From: Deltaproteobacteria bacterium
GTDB taxonomy: Bacteria; Myxococcota_A; UBA796; UBA2385
DNA length: 21,770 nt
Direction: 5' to 3'
NCBI GenBank assembly: GCA_947462115.1
Contig: CANHON010000020.1
Coordinates: forward strand, 1-21,770
Below, one piece after another: positions 1 through 7,888 of this stretch (within the stretch, counting starts at the first letter, position 1; the number at the start of each line of letters is the position of its first letter). The notes under the pieces were generated by a model, which saw nothing but the letters and a program-made list of their open reading frames with translations, was not told where the DNA came from and did not search any database. Made by a program: the position numbers and the translations under genes.

Positions 1-1445
1 AAGACCGGCAGGGCGTGGCGCTCGGTGAAGGCCCGGGAGGCCCGCTGCTCGGGCAAGAGGGCGACGGCGCCGCTGACCTCGTGGTCGCGGATCCAGTCCG
101 CGAAGGGCAGCTTGGGCGGGCGGGCCAACGGAAAAGACGCGTCAAAGCGCACCAGCTGCCGGCCGGCCAAGGAGCCGAGCACCGAGAGCACCAGCCCGAG
201 CACCAGCGCGGCGCGCTGAAACCAGCGGGAGGGTCCGATCTTCCACCGCAGCCAGCCTTCGATTCGACCCCAGCCGAGGCCGCCCGCCACCAGCACCGCC
301 ACCGCCGTGGGCACCAGCGCCCGCCGGGGGAAGCGGATGATGCTCGGGCCCGGAATATCGTACAGCACGTCGTTGAGCCACGCAGAGCCCGCCGCGACCG
401 CCTCGCCGGTGGCGCCCCACCAGCTCCGCAGGGCCGGCGCCTGATCGAGGCCTTGGCCCAGCGCGAGGCTGAGCAGCACCACCGCGGCGAGCAAGGCCCC
501 CCACGCCCGGCGCAGGTCCAGGGCCGCCAGCGCCAAGGCCGGGACCAGCATCCGCACCGGAATGGCGGTGGGCACGAGGCTCACGTCGCGCGTGGAGAAC
601 AGGCCCGCCTCGAACCGCCACCAGCGGGCCAAGCTGACGGCGTTGCCCTGGCGGTCGCCGACGATGTCGGAGGCGGCCCCGACCCGGGTGGTGAACTGCG
701 AGAACAACGCCCACAAGGCCAATCCCACGAAGCCCGTCGCCAGAAAGCCCCAAGTGAGGGTCTGGGCGGCGCGCCGGGGGGACGCCCGACCCAGCGCCCC
801 GAGCAGGGTGGGGAGGCGGGGGATCGCCAAGATCGCGACGAAGACGGCCTGGTAGGGGCTGTCGAGGGCGACCGCCCCGCCCAGCAGCGCCACGCCCGCG
901 GCCCACCGGGCGGAGGGGGTGGCGATCAGCCCCTCGATGGCCCACAAGCACATGAGGGCCGGCCCCCAGTTGAGGTGCTCGGGGGTGCCGTCGGCCAGGG
1001 CCTGAAGCACCATGGGCTGGCCGATCAAGGCCCCGCCCGCCGCGAGGCCCGCCGCCCAGCTCCCCGAGCGCCGCCGCACCAAGGCCGCCGCGCCGAAGGC
1101 GGTCCCCCAGAGCCACAGCACGTTCGCGACGTTCCAGGCGATGATCGGCCCGAGCACTGGCTGAAGAGGGGCCAGCAAGACGCTGCTGGTCCAGGGCAAG
1201 ATCAGCGCCCAGCCGCCAAAGGGGAAGTTCATCTCGCGGGTGAACAGCAGCGCGTTGGGGGGCATGGCCGAGCGCGCGGTGACGCTGAGGCCCCAGAGCC
1301 CACGAATGACGTCGGTCTGCGGATCCCCGATGAAGGCATCGCTGCCGGCCACGAGGCCGGGCCACAGCATCGACACCGTGAGGCCGAGCAGCCCGAGGGC
1401 CACCCACCAGCCGTCCCGCCCGCCTGGCGCCGCCGCCCGGCTCAA
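1..1445 (-). CDS. Polytopic membrane protein, GT-C-like, paralog 1 (3' end beyond the window)
   Basis: No stop codon interrupts this minus-strand frame from 1445 to the window edge, giving about 481 residues of convincingly membrane-like sequence. I place the start at a TTG whose last two bases overlap the TGA of the upstream gene (TTGA at 1442-1445). The first in-frame GTG at 1403 is the alternative; neither has a strong ribosome-binding site. The N-terminus is short and Arg-rich, followed by a membrane helix near residues 13-33 and a loop with GDPQTDVIRGLW (Asp45). A second loop carries GTPEHLNWG (about 153-161), then many helices and a soluble C-terminal segment. The same motifs occur in the proteins at 3638-5479 and 10571-12118, so the three are one family. 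The acidic first-loop residue and the topology resemble GT-C glycosyltransferases that use lipid-linked sugars. That function is inferred; substrate is unknown. Confidence 0.82.
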   Translation of the reverse strand, partial: MSRAAAPGGRDGWWVALGLLGLTVSMLWPGLVAGSDAFIGDPQTDVIRGLWGLSVTARSAMPPNALLFTREMNFPFGGWALILPWTSSVLLAPLQPVLGPIIAWNVANVLWLWGTAFGAAALVRRRSGSWAAGLAAGGALIGQPMVLQALADGTPEHLNWGPALMCLWAIEGLIATPSARWAAGVALLGGAVALDSPYQAVFVAILAIPRLPTLLGALGRASPRRAAQTLTWGFLATGFVGLALWALFSQFTTRVGAASDIVGDRQGNAVSLARWWRFEAGLFSTRDVSLVPTAIPVRMLVPALALAALDLRRAWGALLAAVVLLSLALGQGLDQAPALRSWWGATGEAVAAGSAWLNDVLYDIPGPSIIRFPRRALVPTAVAVLVAGGLGWGRIEGWLRWKIGPSRWFQRAALVLGLVLSVLGSLAGRQLVRFDASFPLARPPKLPFADWIRDHEVSGAVALLPEQRASRAFTERHALPV

Positions 1446-3439
1446 GGCGAGCCGCCCGAGCTGCCCCAAGCCGGCACCTCGCCCTCGACAGGCAGCACGT
1501 CCCGAGGGATGACATGGATGGTGGCCTGGAATTTCTTCCAGCTCACCGTGCGGACCGCTGGCCAGCGCTCGGCGACCCAGGCGTCCATGGCGGGCCGCGC
1601 GGTGGCGTTGGGGTCGTAGAAGTGCTGGGCCGAGGTGGCGATGTAGCCGATGTCCCCGACGTCCCCGCACTCTTCGCCGAGCACCACGAGGCACTGGTTG
1701 TACATGCGCTCATTGGCCACCACGGGGCACACCCGCTCCGGGCAGTAGCGCAGCCCGGCCATCAGCACCGACTCCCGCACCGGGCAGGCCACCGCGCTGC
1801 CCGCCGGAAAGTTGGCCTTGAGGGCCTCGGCGAGCAGGGCCGTGCCGACCTCGTCGTCGCTGAGCGGGTAGGCGCGCCACAGCCGGCCGCGCGCATCGTG
1901 GGCCTCGTGCATGGCGAACAGCGCCACCCCAAAGGTGAGCAGCCCCACCGGCCAGCGGAGCGTGAGCCAGGACGGCGCGACCCGATCCACCGCCGGGAAG
2001 CGCAGCGCGAGCTTGACGGAGATGGCCTGCAGCAGGCGCTCCACGAGGGCCACCGGGCTCAGCAGCCCCCGCGCCAACAGCAAGGCCACGAAGGGCAGGA
2101 GGTTGGCGCCATAGCGCACCGGGGCGTTGACCGCGGCGAGGAAGGGCAGGGGGCCGAGGCAGAGCAAAAGCGGCACGCCGACGCTGAGATCGGTGAGCCA
2201 GCCAAAGCGGCCCGGCAGCAGGTGGGCCTTGGCCGGGGTCCGGGGCCGCGCGAGCCCGAGGCCCAGGCCGGTGAGCCCGAGCCAAGCGGCCACCGCCGGC
2301 GCGTCCGGCCAGGCGCGGCTCAGCCGGGGGAGGTCGAGCTCGGCGGTGGCGATCTGCACCGCCCGCTTGGCGCTCCCGGCTTCGAGACCGGCGCGCAGGC
2401 GGTCCATCGAGTCCTGGACGCTGCCAACCGAGCCCTGACCGCGGGACCCGGGGCTGATGCCGTTGGCGATGTCTTCGAGGAAGCGGCTGGTTTGGGGCAC
2501 GGGGTAGATCTGCAGCAGGCCGTAGATCACGAGGCCGCCGCCGAGCAGCCAGCCCACGGTCGCCGCGAAGCCCCGCAGCGGCCCGGGCCCCGCCCGCCCG
2601 AGCAGCAAGATCAGCATCGGCAGCGCATAAGGGAGCGTCGTGTAGTGCAGGCCGGTGCTGTAGCCGACCAGCGCGCCGGCCACGGGCGCCAGCCACCACC
2701 ACCGGGCGGCCGCCAGGGTGAGCAAGAAGCTCAGGCTGAGGCAGCCCGAGACCACGATGTCCACGCCAAAGCGCTGCCCCGACAGCACCAGGGGCTCGGC
2801 CGTCAGCGCGAGGCAGGCCGCGAGCAGCCCCGCCGAGCGGCTGCCGCTGAGGCGCCCGATGCCGTAGAGGCTGAGGCCCATCAGGGCGAACATCAGGCGG
2901 TTGCCGAAGTGCCCGGCCAAGGGCACCGAGGGCTCGACCTGCATCAAGGCGGCGAGCAGCAGCAGCCAGCCGGGCAGGCGGTGGTGATCGAGCTGGTCGA
3001 GCTTGTGTTCAAACAGCAGCGTGGCGTTTCGCGCCCACTCCCCGGCGTCCGGCCCGTCGAGCAGCAGGTCGCGCGGGCTTCCCCACCAGGGCGGGGGCGC
3101 GAGCTCGACCCCCTTGACCGGCAAGCCCCGCGACCATGACAAAGACAGCAGCATGATCAAAAGGATGAGCGGCACCAGCTCGGTGAGGAGGGCGGCGCCC
3201 ACCCGAGCGGCCCGCTGGGCGCGGCTCGGCGGCGGCGGTGCCGGGGGGGCCTCCGGCCCGCCCTCTGCGACGTCTTTTGACTCGTTTTTTCCGGCCTCGG
3301 CCGCCGCCTCCGACCCGAGGGCCGCCGTCGCCGCCGCCGCCGTTGCGCCCTCTGCCGGCGCTGGGGCTGGCGCGCCGCTGGAGGGCGCTGACCCCGCGGA
3401 GGGCTGAGGCGCAGGGAGCGGTGGGATGGACGAGGTCAA
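1442..3439 (-). CDS. Polytopic membrane protein, probable GT-C (PMT/ArnT-like) glycosyltransferase
   Basis: The protein is 665 residues from a TTG at 3439 with GAAGG seven bases upstream; no in-frame ATG or GTG lies just upstream. A GTG at 3202 would remove the first 79 residues, which are Ala/Pro-rich low-complexity sequence. A first helix (about 83-101) is followed by an extracytoplasmic loop with DGPDAGEW (128-135), the place where GT-C enzymes keep their catalytic acidic residue. Many Leu/Ala-rich helices follow. The C-terminal 130 or so residues are soluble and contain four cysteines, in RYCPERVCPVVAN and QCLVVLGEECGD, suggesting a disulfide-bonded periplasmic domain. The gene is divergent from 3638-5479 and its stop overlaps the start of the next minus-strand gene. 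Membrane topology is clear; glycosyl transfer from a polyprenyl-phosphate sugar is a family-level inference. Confidence 0.8.
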   Translation of the reverse strand: MTSSIPPLPAPQPSAGSAPSSGAPAPAPAEGATAAAATAALGSEAAAEAGKNESKDVAEGGPEAPPAPPPPSRAQRAARVGAALLTELVPLILLIMLLSLSWSRGLPVKGVELAPPPWWGSPRDLLLDGPDAGEWARNATLLFEHKLDQLDHHRLPGWLLLLAALMQVEPSVPLAGHFGNRLMFALMGLSLYGIGRLSGSRSAGLLAACLALTAEPLVLSGQRFGVDIVVSGCLSLSFLLTLAAARWWWLAPVAGALVGYSTGLHYTTLPYALPMLILLLGRAGPGPLRGFAATVGWLLGGGLVIYGLLQIYPVPQTSRFLEDIANGISPGSRGQGSVGSVQDSMDRLRAGLEAGSAKRAVQIATAELDLPRLSRAWPDAPAVAAWLGLTGLGLGLARPRTPAKAHLLPGRFGWLTDLSVGVPLLLCLGPLPFLAAVNAPVRYGANLLPFVALLLARGLLSPVALVERLLQAISVKLALRFPAVDRVAPSWLTLRWPVGLLTFGVALFAMHEAHDARGRLWRAYPLSDDEVGTALLAEALKANFPAGSAVACPVRESVLMAGLRYCPERVCPVVANERMYNQCLVVLGEECGDVGDIGYIATSAQHFYDPNATARPAMDAWVAERWPAVRTVSWKKFQATIHVIPRDVLPVEGEVPAWGSSGGSP

Positions 3440-3637
3440 GTCGGAACCTTCGCGGCCTACAAGGGACGGAGCCGACGACTCTCGCGGAGCCGCCTGCCGG
3501 GCCCAGTGCGGCGCGCCCGACCGTGGGCCTATCCTACCCGTCTGGGGGCCGAGGTCGGCTCCACCGATGGGCCCGAGCCGGGCGCAGCCCCTCCCTCCGG
3601 CCAAGGGCCCCTCGGCCGCGCCGCGCTTGGAGCCGGA
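3440..3637. promoter_or_regulatory. Divergent intergenic region with a 9-bp inverted repeat
   Basis: About 198 bases separate the two divergent membrane-protein starts, so promoters for both directions should lie here. A perfect inverted repeat, GGAGCCGAC at 3468-3476 and GTCGGCTCC at 3554-3562, brackets its centre. I see no convincing -35/-10 pair. TATCCT at 3530-3535 is only a weak -10 candidate for the plus-strand gene. Confidence 0.4.
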
Positions 3638-5479
3638 ATGTCCACCCCCACCGCCGCCCGTGCGCCGCGCGCCCTGCGCTGGCTCGCCCTGGCCTGGGGC
3701 AACCTGTTGGTGCTGCAGAGCGTCACTCTGGCGCTGCTCTCCCTGTGGCCCGCCCCGCTTCGGCCCAGCGCCGCGGCCATCGGCAGCCCGCAGAGCGACA
3801 CCATCAAGCACCTCTGGACCCTGTGGTGGATGCGCGCCGAGCTCCACGGGGGCGAGCCGGGCCTGCGCACCACCCTCATCGGCTACCCCTCGGGCATCGA
3901 CCTCTTTCCGATTGAGCCGCTGCAGGGCATTTTCGCGATCACCCTGCCGCTGTCGCCCACGCTGCTCTCCAACCTGCTCGCGCTGATCGACCTCAGCCTC
4001 ACCGGCGTCGCGGCCGGCTGGATGGCCAGCCTGCTGTGCCCCGGCGGACCGGGAGAGCCCCGGGGCCTGCCTTTTCGACCGCGGGGCAGCGCCGCAGCGC
4101 CCAAAAGACGGCTCCCGGCGCTGGTCGCAGGGCTGCTGCTCCAAGGATCGGCCTGGGCCGCCTTCACCCTGCACGTGGGCGTCGGCGAGCTGCGGAGCGT
4201 CTGGCTGCTGCCGCTCTGCCTCGGCCTGCTGATCCGGGTGGAGCAGCAGCGGGGGCTGCTCGGGGCGCTGCGGGCGGGCGTCGGCGCCGGCCTCGGCCTC
4301 GCTGCGGCGGCGGTGTCTTGCTTCTACTACGGGCTGTTCTTGGCGATCGCGGCGGTCGTGCACAGCGTCGTCGGCTTGGTGGGGGTCGGCGGGTGGCGGC
4401 CGCGGCGCACCCTCGGCTTGGCGGCGGCGGCGGCGGTGGCGGCGGCGATCGTGATCCCCACGGCGACGGCCTTCAGCGTGAGCAGCGGCGAGCGCGGCAA
4501 CCTCGTCCTGCCGGCGGTGGACGCCCGCGGCCAAGTGCGGGCGGGCTTCGACCGCGACAGCGTACAGCTCGATGATCTCATCACGCCGCGCCGCGCCGAG
4601 CGCCAGGGCTCGCCCCGCGCCCGCCGCCTGCCGGCCACCCCCGCCGACCGCCAGCGCCTCGCCTACGAGGGCGGCCGCTACCTCTCGGTCTTTGGCGTGC
4701 TGTTGCTGCTCTTCGGCCTCGCGAGCGCCCCGCGGCGGGCCGCGCCCCTGTTCGCCGTGGGCCTCGTGGGCCTCGTGCTGTCCCTCGGTCCGGTCCTGCA
4801 CATCGACGGGGAGGTGATCCGCGGCGCGGACGGGGCGCCCCTCCGCCTGCCGGCCGACCCCCTGCTTCAATGGCTGGCGGGGCGCTTCGCCAACCTGCAC
4901 TTCCCCGCGCGCTTCGCCGCCCTGGGCGCGCTGGCGGTCGCCGGCCTCGGGGCCCTGTCGGTGCGGCGCTGGCCCGCGACCTCCGTGGTGGCGGTCCTCT
5001 GCGTGATCAACGTGGCAGCCGAAGATCTGGTGCCCTGGCCCCGCGCCACCACCGCCCTCCCGGCCTTCGACGGCCTGCAAGCGCTGGCGACGCCGGGGCC
5101 CATGGCCGACCTCTCCTTCGCCGCGAACCCCAACGCCGAGCACCGGGCCCAGAACGTCGCGGTCCAGCTCGCGACCGGCCGGGCCACCCAGGCCGTGCCG
5201 CTGGAGCGCCTCGACGCCACCTTGGGCGCCGACCCCGGGCGCTTGCGCCGCTTGCCCCTCGTGAAGGCCCTCAGGCGGGGCGAAGCGACCGACGGCGACC
5301 TGCAGGCCCAGGCCGAGGCGATGTGGGCCGCCGGCTTCCGCGTCGCGCTGCTCACCGGCCCCGACGCCCGCGCGCCCAGCCCCGCCCGCGCGACCCTGCA
5401 GGCGGCCTGGGGGGCGCCCGTCGAGGTGCCAGGGGCCGCGCTCTGGGCGCTGCCGCCGCCCCGAGATCCCGGCGATTGA
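3638..5479 (+). CDS. Polytopic membrane protein, GT-C-like, paralog 2
   Basis: The protein is 613 residues. The ATG at 3638 is chosen because GGAG (3629-3632) lies five bases upstream and a membrane helix follows directly (about 14-38). The frame stays open further upstream, but that part reads as low-complexity antisense. Loop one has GSPQSDTIKHLW (Asp54), then IGYPSGIDLF; a later loop has GVGELRSVW (181-189). These match GDPQTDVIRGLW, NFPFGG and GTPEHLNWG in the protein at 1-1445. About ten further helices follow, then a soluble C-terminal domain of about 110 residues ending AALWALPPP. The C-terminal domain of the protein at 10571-12118 has the same layout and a similar ending (VYRLPPSP). 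It is probably an envelope glycan or lipid-linked sugar enzyme of GT-C type, but no substrate can be assigned. It converges on the next gene with a 21-base gap. Confidence 0.85.
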   Translation: MSTPTAARAPRALRWLALAWGNLLVLQSVTLALLSLWPAPLRPSAAAIGSPQSDTIKHLWTLWWMRAELHGGEPGLRTTLIGYPSGIDLFPIEPLQGIFAITLPLSPTLLSNLLALIDLSLTGVAAGWMASLLCPGGPGEPRGLPFRPRGSAAAPKRRLPALVAGLLLQGSAWAAFTLHVGVGELRSVWLLPLCLGLLIRVEQQRGLLGALRAGVGAGLGLAAAAVSCFYYGLFLAIAAVVHSVVGLVGVGGWRPRRTLGLAAAAAVAAAIVIPTATAFSVSSGERGNLVLPAVDARGQVRAGFDRDSVQLDDLITPRRAERQGSPRARRLPATPADRQRLAYEGGRYLSVFGVLLLLFGLASAPRRAAPLFAVGLVGLVLSLGPVLHIDGEVIRGADGAPLRLPADPLLQWLAGRFANLHFPARFAALGALAVAGLGALSVRRWPATSVVAVLCVINVAAEDLVPWPRATTALPAFDGLQALATPGPMADLSFAANPNAEHRAQNVAVQLATGRATQAVPLERLDATLGADPGRLRRLPLVKALRRGEATDGDLQAQAEAMWAAGFRVALLTGPDARAPSPARATLQAAWGAPVEVPGAALWALPPPRDPGD

Positions 5480-5500
5480 TCGGCGCGCTCCGGGGCTCGG

Positions 5501-7765
5501 CTACCAGCCGAACAGCCCCGCCTGCACGGAGACGCCGAGCGCATCGCCCACCAGGGCCGGCGACGCCGAGAAGCTCGGCTGCGCGCCCTCGGCCCACCGC
5601 AGGCCTGGGGGCAGCCGGGGCCCCACCGGCGGGCGCAGCGCCGTGCCCTGGCCGCCCTTGCGCGCCTGCTCCCAGACCACCCCGCCGGCAAAACCCGCCG
5701 CGGTGCCCAGGAGGCCGCCGGTGGCGATGGCCGAGCCCTCCGGGGTGACGAGGCCGGCGATGAGGGAGCCGGCGGTGAGGCCCACCACGCCGCCGAGCTG
5801 CGGGCGCAGCGTGGTCGAGGGCTCCAAGGCGATCGGCGAGAAGATCGCCGCTGCCGTCAATCCCGTCACGACCTGCGAGCTGAGCGCCGTCGCGAGGGCC
5901 ACCCGCTCGCCCTTCTGCGCGTCGAAGGCGAGCGGCACCATCACGCCCACCGTGGCGCCCCAGCCCGCGCCGGCGCCGAGCAGCGCCATGTCGCCGGCCT
6001 GCGGCTCGACCCACCGGGTCAGGGCCAGCAAGCCCCCGTTGAGCGCCGCGCCGCTGGTGAGCGCGAGGCCCGAGACCGGGGCCGAGCCGGCGAAGCTCGC
6101 CTCGTAGAGGGCCGACCAGCCCCAGACCATCGGCGTGCCGACCGCCACGAGGGTGCGATCGCCCGCGCCCCAAGCCTCCCGCTGGGCAAAGCCGAGCCCC
6201 GAGGCCGCGCCGACGGCGCCCATGGCCGCCGGGAGCAGCGCCTCGGCCGGGCCGCCCGCGAGCGCGTCACCGGTGAGCTGCGCGATGCCCTCGCCCCCAG
6301 CGACGCCGAGCCCGAGGCCCGCCGCCGACAGGGCCGACTGGCGCAGCGCCGGGTCGAGCAGCTCGGCCGTCAGCCCGCCCGCGGCAAAACCGAGCGCCGC
6401 GCCCAAGGCCGGGGCGCCGCTCGGCGTGAAGATGGCGCTGTTGACGTCCTGTTGGTGATGGCCCACGTAGGCGCCCCAGGCGGAGCCGAGGCCCGTGCCG
6501 ACGCCCCACAGCACCGGGTCCGCCACCGAGGTCGGCGACCACACCCGCTCCAAGGCCGCCGCCGCGCCGAGCCCCACCACGGCGCCGCCCGCGTACCGGA
6601 GCGGGCTGCGGTTGTCGTGGGCGAAGCGCTCGGCGCAGGGGCCGTCGGGCGCGTAGATGTCGGCGTCTGGCGGCGCAAAGCAGTCTGGGGCCGTGAACCG
6701 GTCGACGGCCAAGCCGCCGACGAGGCCCATCACCCCGGCGGCCGACAGCGCCATCGAGTCTTGCCAGCTCGGCGGGGCGTCGCGGCGCAGGTAAGCAACG
6801 CCCGCCCCGGTCAGCACGCCGCCCATCTGCGCGAGGCCGATCCGCCGCTGCTCGATGGTCTCGCGCCGCGCGTAGCCGATGGGATCGTCGGGCGGCAGCG
6901 CGAGGCCCGAGCCGACGAGCGCGCCCACCGTGAGCCCCCACGCTGGGCCCACCTGCAAGGCCACGCCCTGATCGATGTTGAAGCCGGCCGAGCTCGCCCA
7001 CATGCCGCCGAGGCTGCCGCCGATGACCGCGCCGCCGATGCCGCCGATCACGGTGGAAGGCCCGCTGTCGCTGATCCTGCCCACGCCAGCCAGGGTCACG
7101 CCCACGGTTGTCGCGCCACCCCCGGCGGTGAGGGCGATGGCGAGCGGGTCCGCCCGGTGGCTGGCCTTGCCCTTCTCGGCCAAGATCTCCGGGTAGCTCC
7201 GCCGGAGCGCCGCATCGGCTTGGCGCCGCACCGGGGTGTCGAGCGCGTCGTCGCCCGCCCAGCGCCAGAGCATCAGCCCCGCGTCGCGGCTTTTGAGTTC
7301 CTCGACCACATCAACGACCAGCAGACGATCTTGGGGCCGTTGGGCCCGCCGCACCGCCAGGGCCGCGAGCGAAGCGGCGTGCTCGGGCGGCAGCCGACCG
7401 AGCTGGCTGATCGTCGCTTGAGCGACCGGCAGGTCGGGACCGACCACCAGGGCGTGCAGGTAGGGCAGGGCGCTCTGGCCATAGGGGAACAGCGCGCCCA
7501 GCGCCTCGAGCCGCGCCGCCGCCTCGGCTTTGGGATCGACCGCCACCGCCGCGAGGGCCTCCAGCCCAACGATCCGAACGAGGCGCGACTCAAGCTCCGT
7601 CCGCTCGACGCGCGGAGCGCTGTTGGGGTCGGGCACCGACGACGGCTGGGTCGCGGCGTCCGGCGCGGCCGGCGGCGGGTCGGAGGGGTCCTGGGCGTAG
7701 AGCGCCCGGGGCGCCGCGAGGGCGAGGAGCGCGCTGCAGGTCGGGATCAATCGGGCGCGGTTCAT
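5501..7765 (-). CDS. Secreted helical-repeat protein with a very long glycine-zipper-rich region
   Basis: The protein is 754 residues. The ATG at 7765 has GGAGG five bases upstream. Residues 1-24 form a signal peptide with a likely cleavage at LYA|QDP, followed by a Pro/Asp-rich linker to about residue 52. Residues 55-200 are alpha-helical and Ala/Leu-rich with a HEAT-repeat look. Residues 210-720 consist of repeated Gly/Ala-rich amphiphilic segments such as GGIGGAVIGGSLGGMW, GAALGFAAGGLTAELL and LLGTAAGFAGGVVW, separated by short polar turns. This is the pattern of glycine-zipper membrane segments. Two cysteines lie in a loop near the middle (DCFAPPDADIYAPDGPC). The protein ends in FGW, and a terminal aromatic residue is common in outer-membrane proteins. 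I know no named family; export is well supported, while membrane insertion or assembly is inference. It is divergent from the CorA gene. Confidence 0.82.
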   Translation of the reverse strand: MNRARLIPTCSALLALAAPRALYAQDPSDPPPAAPDAATQPSSVPDPNSAPRVERTELESRLVRIVGLEALAAVAVDPKAEAAARLEALGALFPYGQSALPYLHALVVGPDLPVAQATISQLGRLPPEHAASLAALAVRRAQRPQDRLLVVDVVEELKSRDAGLMLWRWAGDDALDTPVRRQADAALRRSYPEILAEKGKASHRADPLAIALTAGGGATTVGVTLAGVGRISDSGPSTVIGGIGGAVIGGSLGGMWASSAGFNIDQGVALQVGPAWGLTVGALVGSGLALPPDDPIGYARRETIEQRRIGLAQMGGVLTGAGVAYLRRDAPPSWQDSMALSAAGVMGLVGGLAVDRFTAPDCFAPPDADIYAPDGPCAERFAHDNRSPLRYAGGAVVGLGAAAALERVWSPTSVADPVLWGVGTGLGSAWGAYVGHHQQDVNSAIFTPSGAPALGAALGFAAGGLTAELLDPALRQSALSAAGLGLGVAGGEGIAQLTGDALAGGPAEALLPAAMGAVGAASGLGFAQREAWGAGDRTLVAVGTPMVWGWSALYEASFAGSAPVSGLALTSGAALNGGLLALTRWVEPQAGDMALLGAGAGWGATVGVMVPLAFDAQKGERVALATALSSQVVTGLTAAAIFSPIALEPSTTLRPQLGGVVGLTAGSLIAGLVTPEGSAIATGGLLGTAAGFAGGVVWEQARKGGQGTALRPPVGPRLPPGLRWAEGAQPSFSASPALVGDALGVSVQAGLFGW

Positions 7766-7888
7766 CCACCCCTCCGGCTTGGGGTTGAAGGGTCCGCCAG
7801 CCGGGGATCCCCGGCGGGGCCGTCGGGTGCCCTATCGCGCCGGTTAGGAAGACGGGTCGGGGCGCTCCACGCGCCCGCCGAGGCCCCC
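7766..7888. promoter_or_regulatory. Divergent promoter region between the glycine-zipper gene and corA
   Basis: This 123-base gap must serve both directions. It holds a perfect 16-bp palindrome (7800-7815) and, nearer corA, a 6-bp-stem hairpin (GGGCGC at 7860-7865, GCGCCC at 7871-7876, five-base loop) that would lie in the corA leader. I see no clear sigma-70 box pair. Confidence 0.4.
7800..7815. repeat. Perfect 16-bp palindrome, candidate operator
   Basis: GCCGGGGATCCCCGGC reads the same on both strands with no spacer. Its position between divergent genes fits a dimeric-repressor site. It could be chance in such GC-rich DNA; no second copy was noticed in the window. Confidence 0.4.

Noticed and set aside
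142..1515. Minus-strand frame of 457 residues
   Set aside because: It is a shifted frame of the membrane protein at 1-1445, with an Arg/Gly/Ala-rich translation and no membrane helices.
15..1619. Long plus-strand open frame over the left end
   Set aside because: It is rich in Arg, Gly, Gln and Pro with no domain pattern and lies antisense to a clear membrane-protein frame. This is the usual artefact of very high GC.
4421..4448. GCG/GCC trinucleotide run
   Set aside because: It encodes an Ala-rich membrane helix in paralog 2 and is explained by codon bias.
3440..5143. Upstream extension of the minus-strand membrane protein into a 1233-residue frame
   Set aside because: The extra part is Gln/Glu/Arg-rich antisense to the well-supported gene at 3638-5479. 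The TTG at 3439 with its own ribosome-binding site is more credible.
6452..7888. Long 5' extension of the CorA frame
   Set aside because: It runs antisense through the glycine-zipper gene and shows no CorA or other domain sequence.
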